Assembly (NCBI GenBank): GCA_911728435.2
Contig: OU452204.1
Location: 5,146,001 to 5,210,000, forward strand
DNA length: 64,000 bases
Source of the DNA: Apoderus coryli
Taxonomy: Eukaryota > Arthropoda > Insecta > Coleoptera > Attelabidae
Direction of reading: 5' to 3'
Made by a program: the position numbers and the translations under genes
The notes under the pieces: model-generated
What the model was told of the DNA's origin: nothing
The model's database searches: none
The model's input: the letters and a program-made list of their open reading frames with translations, nothing else
In this document: positions 47,706 to 58,687 of the stretch, piece after piece
Layout: every line of letters begins with the position of its first letter
Numbering within the stretch: position 1 is the stretch's first letter

Positions 47706-48104
47706 TTGGCATTAATTATTTGGTCACTAATTTCTATTAAATTTTCCTCAGTTCAATAACATAAATAATATTTTGATCTAACGCTATAAAAGATCGGTCT
47801 AGACTCTAGATAGTGGATGTAAATGCATTGTGAACGAACTATAAAAAAATTGAGATAAAGATGGATATAACCATTTTGAAGTCTCCTGAGACGACTAAGA
47901 TCATTTTCAGATAGAAGTCTGTTTGTGTTTCTGTAGGTACTGTTCCACGATAGCGCCTAAAAGTTTTAACCAGTTGAGCTAAATTTTGGTATATGAGTTT
48001 GGGGAAATGGTAGGATGAACCCATTAGTTTGTGGTTAAAATCGCTTTAACCCGTTATAACCCAGTGTCCTAAATATAGGACGCATTTAGAAAATATTGAC
48101 GAAA

Positions 48105-50362
48105 AAGTTGTATTTTTTAACAGTAACATGACGGATCTGATGAATATTCACGCCCCGGTTCAAAAAGCCATGTTTAAAAAAAACTGTAAGCCATGGATCA
48201 CTGACAACATTAAATTTCTAATTAGACTTCGAAACAAAGCTACATTCAAGCACAAACAAAGAAAAACTCCAGAATCATTTGAATATTATAGACAGCTCCG
48301 GAATTTTACAAATACCGCTTTAAAAAACGAAAAGAGGGCATATTTGAATAATTTTTCCAAGAAAAATACTAAAGATCTATGGAAATCATTAAAACAGATT
48401 CAAGTTGTGCCTAATAAAAAAAGTACATTACCCCCGAACCTAACAAATCTGGAAAATATTAATCGGCATTTTGTCGAATCTATTCCGGGGTGTTCTCTTG
48501 ATTCTGGAAATTTTGAGGAATATTTAGGTATGAACGAAATAATTCAAACTCCTTTAGAGTTTGAGGAAGTGTCCGAATTGGACATTGGCAAAATTTTGAC
48601 ACAAATTAAGTCAAAAGCAGTCGGATCAGATGAACTGTCGGTAGAATTTATAATTTTTTTGTTGTCCTTTTATCCTGAAGTATGTCTGTCACACTGTTAA
48701 TTACTGCATAACTAAAGGTACATTTCCCGCAGACTGGAAGATGGCTCACGTCATTCCTTTGCCTAAGGTCAAATGCCCAACTTCATATAATGAATTAGGT
48801 CCTGTTAGTGTTCTTCCGGCTATATCTAAGGTATTAGAGAAGGTAATAAAAGTTCAACTTACAAATTTTGTGAATAAGTACGAATTACTTCCCGCAACGC
48901 AGTTAGGTTTTAGAGCATCTCATAGCTGTTCAACAGCTTTACTTAATGTTACTGACAATATATTTAGATCTATAGATAGAGGTGCATGTACCATTTTGGT
49001 CTTGTTAGACTACTCAAAGGCATTCGATACCCTCAAACACGAGACTTTACTCAAAATTTTAAAACACAATGGTGTTACCTCTGAAGCTTTGAACTATTTG
49101 GGTGGTCGGAAACAGAGGGTTGTTATGGATGGTAGAAAGTCCAGTTATCTTGATATAGGAAGAGGTGTACCTCAAGGATCAATACTTGGACCCACGCTTT
49201 TTAATTTATACACTTCAAATTTTCATAATCATTTGCAGTATTGTAAAAGTCAGACATTTACTGATGACATGCAGGTTTATTTTTCATTCAAACCCTCTTC
49301 TCTTGCTGAGGCATGCAATATGATTAACAATGATCTCAAAATGCTGTACAATGTTTCAGATAGGCACTCTCTAAGATTAAATCCGAACAAATGTGTTGTC
49401 ATGCTTTTTGGCCGCCCAATTGATGTGAAAAATTTATCTCATTTAGTTGAAATTCAAATAAATAATGTTGCCCTAGAACTTAAAACTGAGGCCAGAAACT
49501 TAGGACTAATTCTGGATTCTGGATTGAGATTCGATAGTCACATTTCGCTATGTATTAAAAAATGTATATCGTGTTTAAAAATGCTGTATAATTCTAGACA
49601 TATCCTTAGCTTGAGCACCAAGTTGACGTTGTGTGATTCTTTAGTCTTGTCAGTTTTTAATCACGGTAATGTTGTGTATAGTCCTTGCCTAACAGCGCAA
49701 GCAAGTGCTCGAATCCAAAAGATACAAAAATATTGTTTACGCTTTGCCTTCGATATTAGGAAAAATAATCCTATTACTTATAAACTGCGGGATGCCAAAT
49801 GGCTTGATATGAAGAGTAGGCTTTATTACCACCGATGTTGTTTTTATCATAAAATAATTAAATCGAAGACACCTGATTACTTGTATAATAAGATTACCTT
49901 TCGCACATAGGGGGAGGCTAACTCCGCCTGCACATAGGACAGGAATGTTTGAAGGTCCTTCACATATTATGACGTTGCTAAATTGTATAATGCTTTGGAT
50001 CATGAGTTGCAAAATTGTTCTGATGTCGTTTTCAAAAGGAAATTAAAAGCAAGCTTGTTGCGCCAAATTAGATGATTGTGTTAAGATATATTTTTTGTTT
50101 ATGGTTTAAGAGCCCACATTTTTGAACAATGTACCTACTTATATTTGTTTCATAAGGTGTATAATGTTGTCAAAGCAAATTAATATAATTATTTATTTTA
50201 TTGTTATTGTTATTAGTGTTATTATTATTTACAAGGATAAGTGTTAAGACAGACAACCAATGTATTACATTGTTTGGCTGCACTCATGCCTTTTCAACAT
50301 GACATGATTTCTGTAATTGTGCTTCATATTGAATAAAGATTATTATTATTATTAAAACAAGT
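48105..50362 (+). pseudogene. CR1/Jockey-like LINE ORF2 nested in piggyBac
   Basis: Frame 48128-48700 has the endonuclease-RT linker: TDLMNIHAPVQK, KPWITDNIKFLIRLRNKA. Frame 48741-49910 (389 codons) has most of the RT: SVLPAISKVLEKVI (motif 1), LVLLDYSKAFDTLKHETLL (motif A), GVPQGSILGPTLFNLY (motif 4), SQTFTDDMQVYF (catalytic, with Thr where Ala is usual), then thumb helices. One frameshift between 48688 and 48741 separates the two. After the stop at 49908, another frame continues TPPAHRTGMFEG and ends with C-terminal KRKLKASLLRQIR. The 3' tail GAATAAAG-(ATT)n lies at 50332-50355. Apart from the endonuclease this is one of the most complete LINEs here. Confidence 0.85.
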
Positions 50363-50754
50363 TTTTTTTATCCCTATTTTTTTTTGTTTTTGATCTAGTA
50401 CCTGTATTTATTGGTTCTTTGTATGTTCATTAAACATTTTTTCGGCTTCAGAATTCGAATGAAAATCTGATTATATTTGCAAATATTATTAATTGTTTTT
50501 AACTATGTTGACAGCTTCCTCTAAATTTTACTTTTTCTCTAAATTTTCATCTGAACATCTGAAGTTGTTATGCTAACTAGAATTATCTGATTATGCAATA
50601 TAGGCGTGAGTTTTTATACGTTTGAGACGAACAAGGTTTTACTGATCACAAATACTTTCGCGTACTATAAATAATACACTGGTAGGTTCAGGTATTACGT
50701 ATAACGGCGCGGCGTGCACGCGCAATGGCATGTATTTACGTATAAAAATGAAAT

Positions 50755-51645
50755 TTAAAGGAGCACTAAATGTTTCTCAAGTATAGAAGAACTATTCGAT
50801 GATCCAGAATTTTGGCGAGAAATGGAGCAGTCTGATAATATTGATGTTGTTATACCACCCGAAGCAGACGTTGTGATAACGACGAAGGAGATACCGGAGA
50901 GCATAGAAGTTCATTTTTCGGGTTCGGATTTTGAGACGGATACAAAGAAAAATAATTCCGAAAGTAAAAAAAGATAAATAATAAGCGAAAACTAAGTAAT
51001 GTACAGTGTACAGCCATGCTGGCAAAAGGCAAAGTCCGATTACTCCACGACTCTTCAAGAAAATGAATCTGAAGAGAGTAAATTAAAAAAAAAATAGCGA
51101 AGAAATCCATGATTTAACTCCAGTTGAAATATTTAAAAAAATCTTAGCCGATCAAATCTACAACTTGATGTTAGAGGAGAGCATTCGTTATGCCAGAGAA
51201 GTAAAAAATGATCAACATTTTACTTTAACTAAAGATGAATTAATTATTTTCATTGGATTTTTGCTATTTTCTGGTTACCATAAGCTCCCAAGTGAAAAAC
51301 TATACTGGTCAAACGATGAAGATGCTGGTGCTGCAATTAATTTTGATACGGTTGAACCACTAGCGAACGCACCAAGATGAATTAAAGCTAAAATGGAGAA
51401 AATTTTAGTCCAGCAGCCTAAGCTAATAGAAACTTATAACCAGCATATGGGTGGAGTAGACCAGCATGACTGAAAATGCCAAGTTCATTCGAATATTGCG
51501 GTTGTTCGGTATGATGGTAAGGAACATAAAGCGTAGATAAAACCAAAGACGTTGCCAGTTTCCTCAATGTACAAAAACACCATTAACATTATGTGGCAAA
51601 TCTGAAGTAACTGTATGTATTGAGTGTTTCGAAATGAAGTAGACG
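50755..51645 (+). pseudogene. piggyBac transposase, internally deleted (N- and C-terminus only)
   Basis: An acidic N-terminus (EELFDDPEFWREMEQSDN, near 50785) leads to the conserved DLTPVEIFKKILADQIYNL and frame 51165-51380 with LIIFIGFLLFSGYHKLPSE then KLYWSND, the piggyBac N-terminal fold. The sequence then jumps straight to QPKLIETYNQHMGGVDQHD (about 51412-51468) and the Cys-rich tail C...QC......LCG......CIEC (51549-51630). The region with the first two catalytic Asp residues is missing. Only the third (in MGGVD) remains. A stop follows MGGVDQHD. Confidence 0.85.
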
Positions 51646-52009
51646 TTTAATAACAGTGTACTATTTATAGGACACCTTAGAAAACCTGTTTTATCTTAAA
51701 AAAAGTTGTTATATAATATTGGTTGTATTTAGTAAGCTAATATTACACATTATTTTCATTTATTTGGGTTTTTTTGTCGTTATTTCTAGTACCGGTACTT
51801 AATGGGTTAACCCTGTGATAGTGGTGCACACAACCCCCAACTTCTGAAATAGCAGGAGGTGAAAGTACTTTTTTATGATCTTTCCAGCAATAGCTTACTT
51901 TTGAAATTAACCTCCGTAGTTCTCGAGAAGATTGCGTTAAAAATTTCACCAGTTAGGTAGTTGGTTATTATATATTATATGGCAATTCGCATAATGGATA
52001 TGATACGGG

Positions 52010-52236
52010 CGTAACCCAGTGGTAGACTGTTTGCATGCATGCGTAAACTACTGGGTTGCAGCATTCTTGCAATTTTTTTTATTTATAATTTTTGAATAAT
52101 AATAAGTTTTATTATTATTATAAAAATAGTTTAAAAAATAAATAATTTCAACACGGGTGTTCCAAGATATTCAAACTTTTGGCAGGATCACGAGGAAAGC
52201 TAACGGCGCGGCGGTAGATGTAAAAAAAAAAAAAAA
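52010..52236 (+). repeat. Possible SINE with tRNA-like head and poly(A)
   Basis: GTAACCCAGTGGTAGAC (52011) resembles a pol III A box, and GGGTTGCAGCATTC (52053) loosely resembles a B box. A run of 16 A at about 52219-52234 could be the tail. However, AACCCAGT and ACTGGGTT also pair as a simple hairpin, so the tRNA resemblance may be accidental. Confidence 0.3.
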
Positions 52237-52384
52237 AATTTTTGTTTTTTGGGTTGTTATAAGATTGTGTGTTTTAAATAAAATGTATTCGATATTAATT
52301 AAGTGGAGATATCATCAAAATAATCTAATCTAATATAATTAATTATTGCTCTATCAATTTTTCATAGTTATATTATTATGTTAG

Positions 52385-52535
52385 GCTACAACAGCACTCA
52401 ACTGTGTTGAGAAGCTGCATCTAATGCCTTTTAGTTCAGTAAGGTACTCGTATAGGGTATTGTTTATAGTTATTGTTAATTATTGTTTCTTTATCTGAGC
52501 TAATAAACGTTTTATTATTATTATTAAGTATTTTT
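52385..52535 (+). repeat. LINE 3' untranslated tail
   Basis: It ends CTAATAAACGTTTTATTATT with further ATT units, like other CR1/Jockey 3' ends in the window. No coding sequence remains upstream. Confidence 0.4.
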
Positions 52536-53200
52536 AACAACGGTTAATTTCATCACCACTAAATTAGAATATTTTTTTTTTAGATTAAAATTCCCGTTTC
52601 AGGAACTTTAAAAGGTAGGTATTTGACGAAAACCGAATTCTAGTGGCCCGTTTACCTCCGTAAGGAGTGCCCTCAGGAAAAACATATTGGAACTTGTCAT
52701 CTAATTTTCTCATGTTTTGCTAGTATTCGAGAGATTTCGCACATTTTCCGGGACACCTTGTATAAATATATAGATATTTTGAAGAAGTAGTTCATTTTGA
52801 CGAGCAGTATCTCCGAAATTATTGGTCGCACAGCTTTCGCGAAAAAAAATATCTTAGTCTACGTTTAATTACACATTAGGTACACAAAATTCGAGTATTC
52901 ATGAGAGTTTAGTTATTCCCAAAGACCTTAATAACACAGGAGACCACATTGTTTACGTTTTCAGGGTTAGCAAACATCGTCCCTTCCTCTATTTATCCTA
53001 ATACAAGCATTGCCAGACTTAAAAATGTATTTGGAATATCTTTAAATTTTTGTCCCAACAAATAAAAAATGAGCGATGTAAATAATTATTTGTAACTAGG
53101 ATGTTAATAAAAAATTTTATTACTATACTTAGGTTATAAATTAGTTCATTTTAAGATTAAATTGTACAAAACGGGATAATTATTTTATGTTAGGAATTAT

Positions 53201-54235
53201 TTCCAACACGACAAACTCATAGAGAACTTAAAGAACATCAAATTGGACCCAAGTGATATACAATTAATAAAAAATATCTACTACAATCAAACGGCAGTAG
53301 TTCGAGTTGGGGACATCGAGACTGATGAAGTAGAAATTGAAAAAGGAGTTCGTCAAGGCTGCGTTCTATCCCCACAACTGTTCAATCTATACTCTCAGTC
53401 TGTATTTCAAAAAGCACTTTACGAGAGACCTGAGGGGGTAAACATTGGAGGGACATTGGTTAACAACCTAAGGTTCGCCGATGATACTGCCATAATGACG
53501 GAGAGTGCAGAAGATCTTCAAACCCTGTTGGAAAGAGTCAGTCGAGAGTGTGAAGACGTGAGACTCACTATAAACACGCAGAAAACTAAAATGATGGTCA
53601 TAAGCACAAACCAAAATATTAACCCTATTCTCACAGTAAATGGAAACCGAATAGAGCCGGTCCAAAAATACAAATATCTCGGCTCTGTCGTAAATTGTGA
53701 AATGGACCCTGATCAGGAAATTAAGATCAGAATTGAAATGGCTCGAAAGGCATTTATGAAATATTCCACAATGCTTACAAACAGAAATCTAAATCTTGGC
53801 ATCAGATTGAGATTCGTGGAGTGTTATGTGTGGTCAGTGTTAATGTACGGAGTGGAAACTTGGACGCTAAAGACTCAAATGATTAAAAAGCTCGAAGCAT
53901 TTGAGATGTGGCTCTATAGGCGCATTCTGAAGATACCTTGGGCTGATAGGATAACCAACGACGAAGTGTTGAGACGCATCGGCCGAAAACGAACACTGCT
54001 CACAATCATTAAGATAAGAAAAACATCGTACATAGGACACATATTACGCAATGACAAATATCTACTGTTACAAAATATTATGCAGGGCAGAATTGAGGGG
54101 AAGAAGGGTATCGGCAGAAAGAGAAAATCCTGGCTCCGAAACATTAGAGAGTGGACAAATCTCAGCGCTGGAGAACTGTTCCATGTTGCAAAAGACAGAG
54201 AAGAATTTAGAAAAGTGGTCGCCAACCTTCTGTGA
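53201..54235 (+). CDS. RTE-like LINE reverse transcriptase, 5'-truncated but open
   Basis: This is the longest intact frame with a recognised function, about 345 codons to the TGA at 54233. It begins abruptly with HDKLIENLKNIKLDPSDIQL, the region after motif A, so the first third of the RT is missing. Next are IEKGVRQGCVLSPQLFNLYS (motif 4), NNLRFADDTAIMTES (catalytic F-A-D-D), KYKYLGSVVNCEMDPDQEI, then YGVETWTLKTQMIKKLEAFE, RRILKIPWADRITNDEVL and the C-terminal GIGRKRKSWLRNIREW. The 3' end is GAA repeats near 54254-54267, a short tandem tail. No ATG starts it at the homology boundary. It is probably not a functional enzyme, but its lack of stops suggests a recent insertion. Confidence 0.8.
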   Translation, partial: FQHDKLIENLKNIKLDPSDIQLIKNIYYNQTAVVRVGDIETDEVEIEKGVRQGCVLSPQLFNLYSQSVFQKALYERPEGVNIGGTLVNNLRFADDTAIMTESAEDLQTLLERVSRECEDVRLTINTQKTKMMVISTNQNINPILTVNGNRIEPVQKYKYLGSVVNCEMDPDQEIKIRIEMARKAFMKYSTMLTNRNLNLGIRLRFVECYVWSVLMYGVETWTLKTQMIKKLEAFEMWLYRRILKIPWADRITNDEVLRRIGRKRTLLTIIKIRKTSYIGHILRNDKYLLLQNIMQGRIEGKKGIGRKRKSWLRNIREWTNLSAGELFHVAKDREEFRKVVANLL

Positions 54236-54468
54236 GAAGACGGCATGAAAAGAAGAAGAAGAATAAAAGCGCACTACGGCAACATCGTTTACAACTTTAC
54301 GCTTCTTGTACGACAGAACACGGCGTTATGAATGAAATTATAATTTGCGACGTTGACGTTGAGAAACACTCATGTCATTAGCGCTTTTCATCGTTTTTTG
54401 AAGTATTTTCCTGTTTTGCGATATTCTTGTGTGTGTTTTTTTAAACTTTAAATATTTATTGAATAACT

Positions 54469-55041
54469 ATGGTTCGTGGTTGTGTAGTTTGTGGAAAAGT
54501 GGATAGTTTATTTCCAGATTCAACTTTTCACAGGTAAGTGTGGTTATGTTTGGAAATTTGTTTGTGTTTGGTGTTAGTTTACACAGTGGCGGGGTTTGTT
54601 TGATATGATAAATTTGTTACATTTTGAATTTTTATTTCTATTAAATTATTAGTAACAAAAGCAAACAGATACTTTCTGAAAATAATGTTGGTTCATTTAC
54701 GCCCAACAATGTGACCGCTTAGTAATTCACTTTTGCCAAAAAATCCATTGTTATGCTCGGATCATTTTTTCCCAGAGGATCTAATGGAGCAAGATTCGTT
54801 AGAAAGGGTGCAAATCCTCGACGGTGTGAAGGTGTTTTATTTTTGGATGATGCATCCACTAGGTAAAAAATATAAGGCGTTATCCTGGTGATATGGATAG
54901 TAGTGACTTTCAATCCCTACTAAAAGAAGAAAAAATATAGGAATTTTAAAAAATAAAATAACGTGCCAAAGGAAAAGAATACACACCTTACAAAATCAAG
55001 TTAGACGACTTAAAATCCGCGTAAAATCATTAAAAGATCTA
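54469..55041 (+). pseudogene. THAP-domain gene remnant with intron and coiled coil
   Basis: ATG at 54469 opens MVRGCVVCGKVDSLFPDSTF then HR, with the first two Cys of a C2CH THAP zinc finger. The frame then meets a textbook splice donor, CAG|GTAAGTG at 54534. At about 54747-54770, LLCSDHFFPEDL supplies the third Cys and the His ('CS.HF' block). After a second donor-like CTAGGTAAAA (54860), 54948-55041 reads KITCQRKRIHTLQNQVRRLK then IRVKSLKDLL, a heptad coiled coil that follows the THAP domain in P-element-like and THAP9-like proteins. A stop lies before the CSDHF block, and a LINE endonuclease piece cuts the gene at about 55035. It could be a P-type transposase relic or a dead host THAP gene. 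Confidence 0.55.
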
Positions 55042-55388
55042 TTGATAGTTTTAAGGAACAAATCACAGATACCGTGAAGCTGGCGAAAAAATCAGATGTG
55101 ACTTTTATCATGGGCGATTTTAATGCCAAAGTAGGAAGTACACCACGAGACGATATTACCGGTATATACGGATTAGGTACAGCAAACGATAGAGGAGACC
55201 GGCTAGTTCAGTTCTGCCAGGAACATGATTTCATTGTCTCAAACACCTTTTTGAAACTTCCAAATAGAAGGCTCTATACGTGGACCTCTAGCGCCCATAC
55301 CCCTGAAAGGATTATTCGCAATCAAATAGACTTCATACTTATTAAAAAGCGATACAGAAACTGCATAAAGTCTGCAAAAACATAATTA
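55035..55388 (+). pseudogene. LINE APE-type endonuclease fragment
   Basis: Reading from 55035 gives RSIDSFKEQITDTVKLAKKS then frame 55074-55385: DVTFIMGDFNAKVGST (the GDFNA motif), NDRGDRLVQFCQEHDFIVSN, RRLYTWTS and RNQIDFILIKKRYRNCIKSA. This is the second half of an RTE/CFDP-like LINE endonuclease, normally followed by 'SDH'. It stops just before that motif at 55383. It may come from the same family as the RT at 53201-54235, but it lies after that copy's 3' end and so is a separate fragment. Confidence 0.75.
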
Positions 55389-57010
55389 ATTTGTATGTTT
55401 ATAGTAGATAATTATTATTTACTATCATTGTGTTTAATTTAATATATATAGCTAAAAATAAACTATTGAGAATAATGTGCCTTTTTTTATTTCCTGACTT
55501 CCTATTTGTAATGTAGAAAATGATTTTAAAATTAGATTATCTTCAAATTATACATAAATATATTAATTTAAGTATCGTTTTTTCGATATACGAAATGGAG
55601 GTTTTTCAGCTATATCAAGAAATACCTACTACAAAGAAAGATTAACAGACTTTCTTAGCGAATACCTTATACATATTAATATTTAAATTATTTTACTGAA
55701 AAACTCATTCCAATTAAATATCGACTAAATTTCAGTTTCAAAATAAGTTGAATAGCGGTTAAATTCTCGGCACGTTGGCTTTTTAATGTATGCTATTAAT
55801 TATATATTATTATGTATTGTATACAAAGTTCAAAAGCAGTCAGCGATCAGTACGCCACTGGCTGCAGAACGCATACCGGAGATTACAACGTTGCCAATGA
55901 GCAACTTGAAGGCTACAAGGATAAGTCTTTCTCTCTCTTACACATTACTTGTTTACAAGTAATGTTGGCTCGTGTTTGAACGCACGTTATCAATGAAATA
56001 TTTTGTCTCCTGTGTTACTAAAGTCTTTGGTTATTCCAAATAATGTAAAAAAGTATATGCTGTCCCATTTGAAATTCTATGGTGTTAATGTCGAGGCAGC
56101 ATGTTTCCGAAACCCTGTATTCATATAATAAAAAAATTAGAAAGTTTTGCAATAACATTTTTTTCCTCCAAAGACAGTAGTTTCTGAGAAAATGTATAAG
56201 TAAGCCCCTAATAAAATGCCTACCCTGTACATACCTATTCCAAAGACAAACAGTTGCATTTCGTACCGGTGAAATTAATTTTGTTTGTAATTTTTGCCTT
56301 AATAATAATAGAAAACTGCTGTTTGACACGTGTTGTTGTGTTTTGTCATTATGATGTTTATCCCCGGTGTTGTGTACCTACAACAACTCATAATATATTA
56401 ATCGAAGATTTTTGTAAAAAATACAATAAGTATTAAACCAATTAAAGCGTAACGTGAGCGATGCCAACATTTACTTCATAGCAATGTTTACCACCCATAA
56501 AAATAGCTTGTTTTTGAGAATGAAATAAATTCTGGGAAAGGGCGTGTTAGATAGCGAATAAATAATGTTTATGTGAGGAGACGTATCAAACAAAATATAT
56601 AAAAATACACTTCCAATATTTTTATTCCGGATCGTAATATTATATTTGGAACATTTCCAGACAGAGCTTTTTAATGCAGCGACACTGTCAAATAAGGAAA
56701 GAAAAAAGTGTCTAGTGATATATGGACGAGAAAATCGAGAAAATAGATGGCGAAAATTGCTGTTTTGTTAATCTACTGCGCTTTTCTGTAGTAAACTAGA
56801 ACTTCTCTAGACAAATACATAATGGCAACCAAAAGTTCTACAATAGCATGGTACGTTAACAACATAAGTTTTGACCAGAAATAATCGTAAATACTTAATT
56901 ATACCTAGTCCAAAGTTGTTGTTGTTAAATTGAGGTTCCAAATATACAACGTGTTCAAATAAACACCCGTTAGTTGTAGTGGTTTTGCTAAAAACTACGT
57001 TAAATTAAAA
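55389..57010. other. AT-rich, no gene recognised
   Basis: Contains an ACCCTGTA motif at about 56112-56119 and another near 56222, and a perfect palindrome at 55942. No coding domain is readable. Confidence 0.4.
55942..55965. repeat. Perfect inverted repeat, 11-bp arms
   Basis: ACATTACTTGT and ACAAGTAATGT face each other across TT. It could be a protein-binding dyad or a chance palindrome. Confidence 0.6.
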
Positions 57011-57060
57011 CTGTCTCGTCCATCAAATTATTTTAATAGGTCATTAAACCATTCACGCAA

Positions 57061-57098
57061 TTAAAACATGTTTCGGCCCTAGCAAGGGTCATCATCAG
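57061..57098 (-). ncRNA. Hammerhead-ribozyme-like motif, left arm
   Basis: On the minus strand: CTGATGA, then a GACCC/GGGCC imperfect stem with loop TTGCTA, then GAAAC. CUGANGA and GAAA are the two conserved core strands of hammerhead ribozymes, and Penelope-like elements are known to carry such motifs in their terminal repeats. I could not define stems I and III or the cleavage site. Confidence 0.4.
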
Positions 57099-57982
57099 TT
57101 GAATAGATATATTATATAACTAAAAGTTAAATTTGGAAAATGTATATAGAGTATTACATATAAATATGTCAATTTTAAGCTTACCTTAGTGCGGAAAGAA
57201 AATTATTGTTTTATTTTTATTTTAAATTACATAGAATATTTGTTCAAACTAACATGACTCGGGTCGTTACAGAAGCACCCATTACAATTGTAATATTTCT
57301 TTTTGTAGATCATTAGAAGATGATTATCAATTACGGTAATTAAAATTATTTTTCTGAAAACTAATCATTCTAGTTTCAGAATGAGAGGGAAACCCAAGCA
57401 CTGTCAAGTTTTTAATGTTATGTGAAATTAGTTGTTTTTCAAATGTCTAAAATCTCCTCTCCAGACTCAACAATCAAATACCACTACCTATGTTAAGAAG
57501 AAGAATTTATTTATGTGTATAGTTGTAGCAAAGATTAACCTACACATTGTGTACATTAATCTTTGGTTGTAGAAATATATTAGTATCGTAGTTGGTTAAT
57601 TTAACGTCAGAATGGTTATATTAACGTGAATTTAATAAATAAATATTTTAGGTTACGTTTGTGTGATATTTGTTATTAGATATTAAACGAACTTTAGGGA
57701 ACTGTAAAAGGGAAAATTGTCGCACTCGATTTGTTCATTAAGGCAGGTGTCTAGGTGGTGTTTAGTAAGTTAAAGATTTTAAGACATTCTAGGTTATTTA
57801 ACTTCATACCTTTATTACTGAGATGTAGTGGGGTAAATGTAAATTTATCACTTATGTTGCACCATTCACATATAACATCAAACGAGCAGTCGAAAGGTAT
57901 GGTTAGATATCTCATTTAAAACCTCCAATACAGGTCATTTTTCAACTCCGGCAATAATAATAATAATAATGCGTCATTACTC

Positions 57983-58325
57983 AACAAATCAGGAGTCTAT
58001 AAATTAACTTGCACCACACCCCTATGCTCAGCTACCTACATTAGACAGACAGGCAGAACTTTTAATACTCGTATCTCGGAACACACAAAAATTATCGACA
58101 ATTCTATTAACAGAAGTTTGACACAAATTGATAGCAGCTCATCCTTTGCTGACCATATCATTAATATCGGACACAAGTTTGATCGTTAAATTGGATTTAC
58201 CCCACTACATCTCTGTAATAAAGGTATTAAGTTAAATAACCTAGATGTCTTGAAATCTTTAAACTTACTAAACACCACCTAGACATTTGCCTTAATGAAC
58301 AAATCGAGTTCGACAGTTTTCCCTT
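57983..58325 (+). pseudogene. Penelope-like GIY-YIG endonuclease and C-terminus
   Basis: Frame from 57983 to the TAA at 58187 reads NKSGVYKLTCTTPLCSATYI then RQTGRTFNTRISEH. GVY and YI(G) are the GIY-YIG hallmarks, here with Gly replaced by Arg in the second. A Cys-x-Leu-Cys pair fits the zinc-binding insert of the family. FADHIINIGHKFDR closes the domain. After the stop, CNKGIKLNNLDVLKSLNLL (another frame) matches the 'C.KG.KLN.LE..EI' tail of Penelope proteins. Active-site damage and stops make it inactive. RT is not present. Confidence 0.75.
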
Positions 58326-58345
58326 TTACAGTTGCCTAAAGTTCG

Positions 58346-58687
58346 TTTTTTTTTTGACAGGGTCCGTACGACTTAAGTCCCCGGTTTCACTGCAGCCTCA
58401 TGGGCTAATTGTGAAAAATCCCCGTATATTATGCCACCCAATCCAGCAGCCCTGTACCCTCCACTAACTTGTGGAGTTCAGTTATGTGTTGGGTGTCAAT
58501 ATCTGCTGGCGCAATCAGCGCATGCCCAAAAATAGCGTGTCGTCTTCGTTGTAGAACTACACACTAACATATTACATGGTAAGCTGTTTGTTGTTGTTGC
58601 TGCACCAGGTATAAGCCTCTTCCCATGCTCCTGCTTGGAAATATGTTCCCAATATCTCTGGTGCTCGCTTTTGGCCCAGCACTTGAG
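58346..58687 (-). mobile_element. 5'-truncated LINE 3' fragment with 9-bp target duplication
   Basis: A 342-bp insertion interrupts the right Penelope arm. It is flanked by TAAAGTTCG at 58337-58345 and 58688-58696 and starts on the plus strand with ten T, so it is a poly(A)-ended retroposon on the minus strand. The minus strand reads WAKSEHQRYWEHISKQEHGK in one frame, probably the C-terminus of a LINE protein. The left Penelope arm keeps the uninterrupted site (57688-57696), so this insertion came after the inverted structure formed. Confidence 0.8.

Larger units (their letters stand above)
48046..51810 (+). mobile_element. piggyBac element with TTAA ends and a nested LINE
   Basis: The outer ends are TTAACCCGTTATAACCC (from 48046) and its inverted counterpart TACTTAATGGGTTAA (to 51810). 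The TTAA duplication and CCC/GGG tips are the piggyBac signature. A subterminal hairpin GTCCTAAATATAGGAC sits at 48066-48081, and a related block with TATAGGACACC near the right end (about 51666-51676). Inside are a LINE (48105-50362) and an internally deleted piggyBac transposase (50755-51645). Without the LINE the element would be about 1.5 kb, so it was already a deletion derivative or became one later. Confidence 0.8.

Noticed and set aside
52013..52057. Functional tRNA gene
   Set aside because: The A- and B-box likeness is weak, there is no acceptor stem, and AACCCAGT/ACTGGGTT forms a simple hairpin instead.
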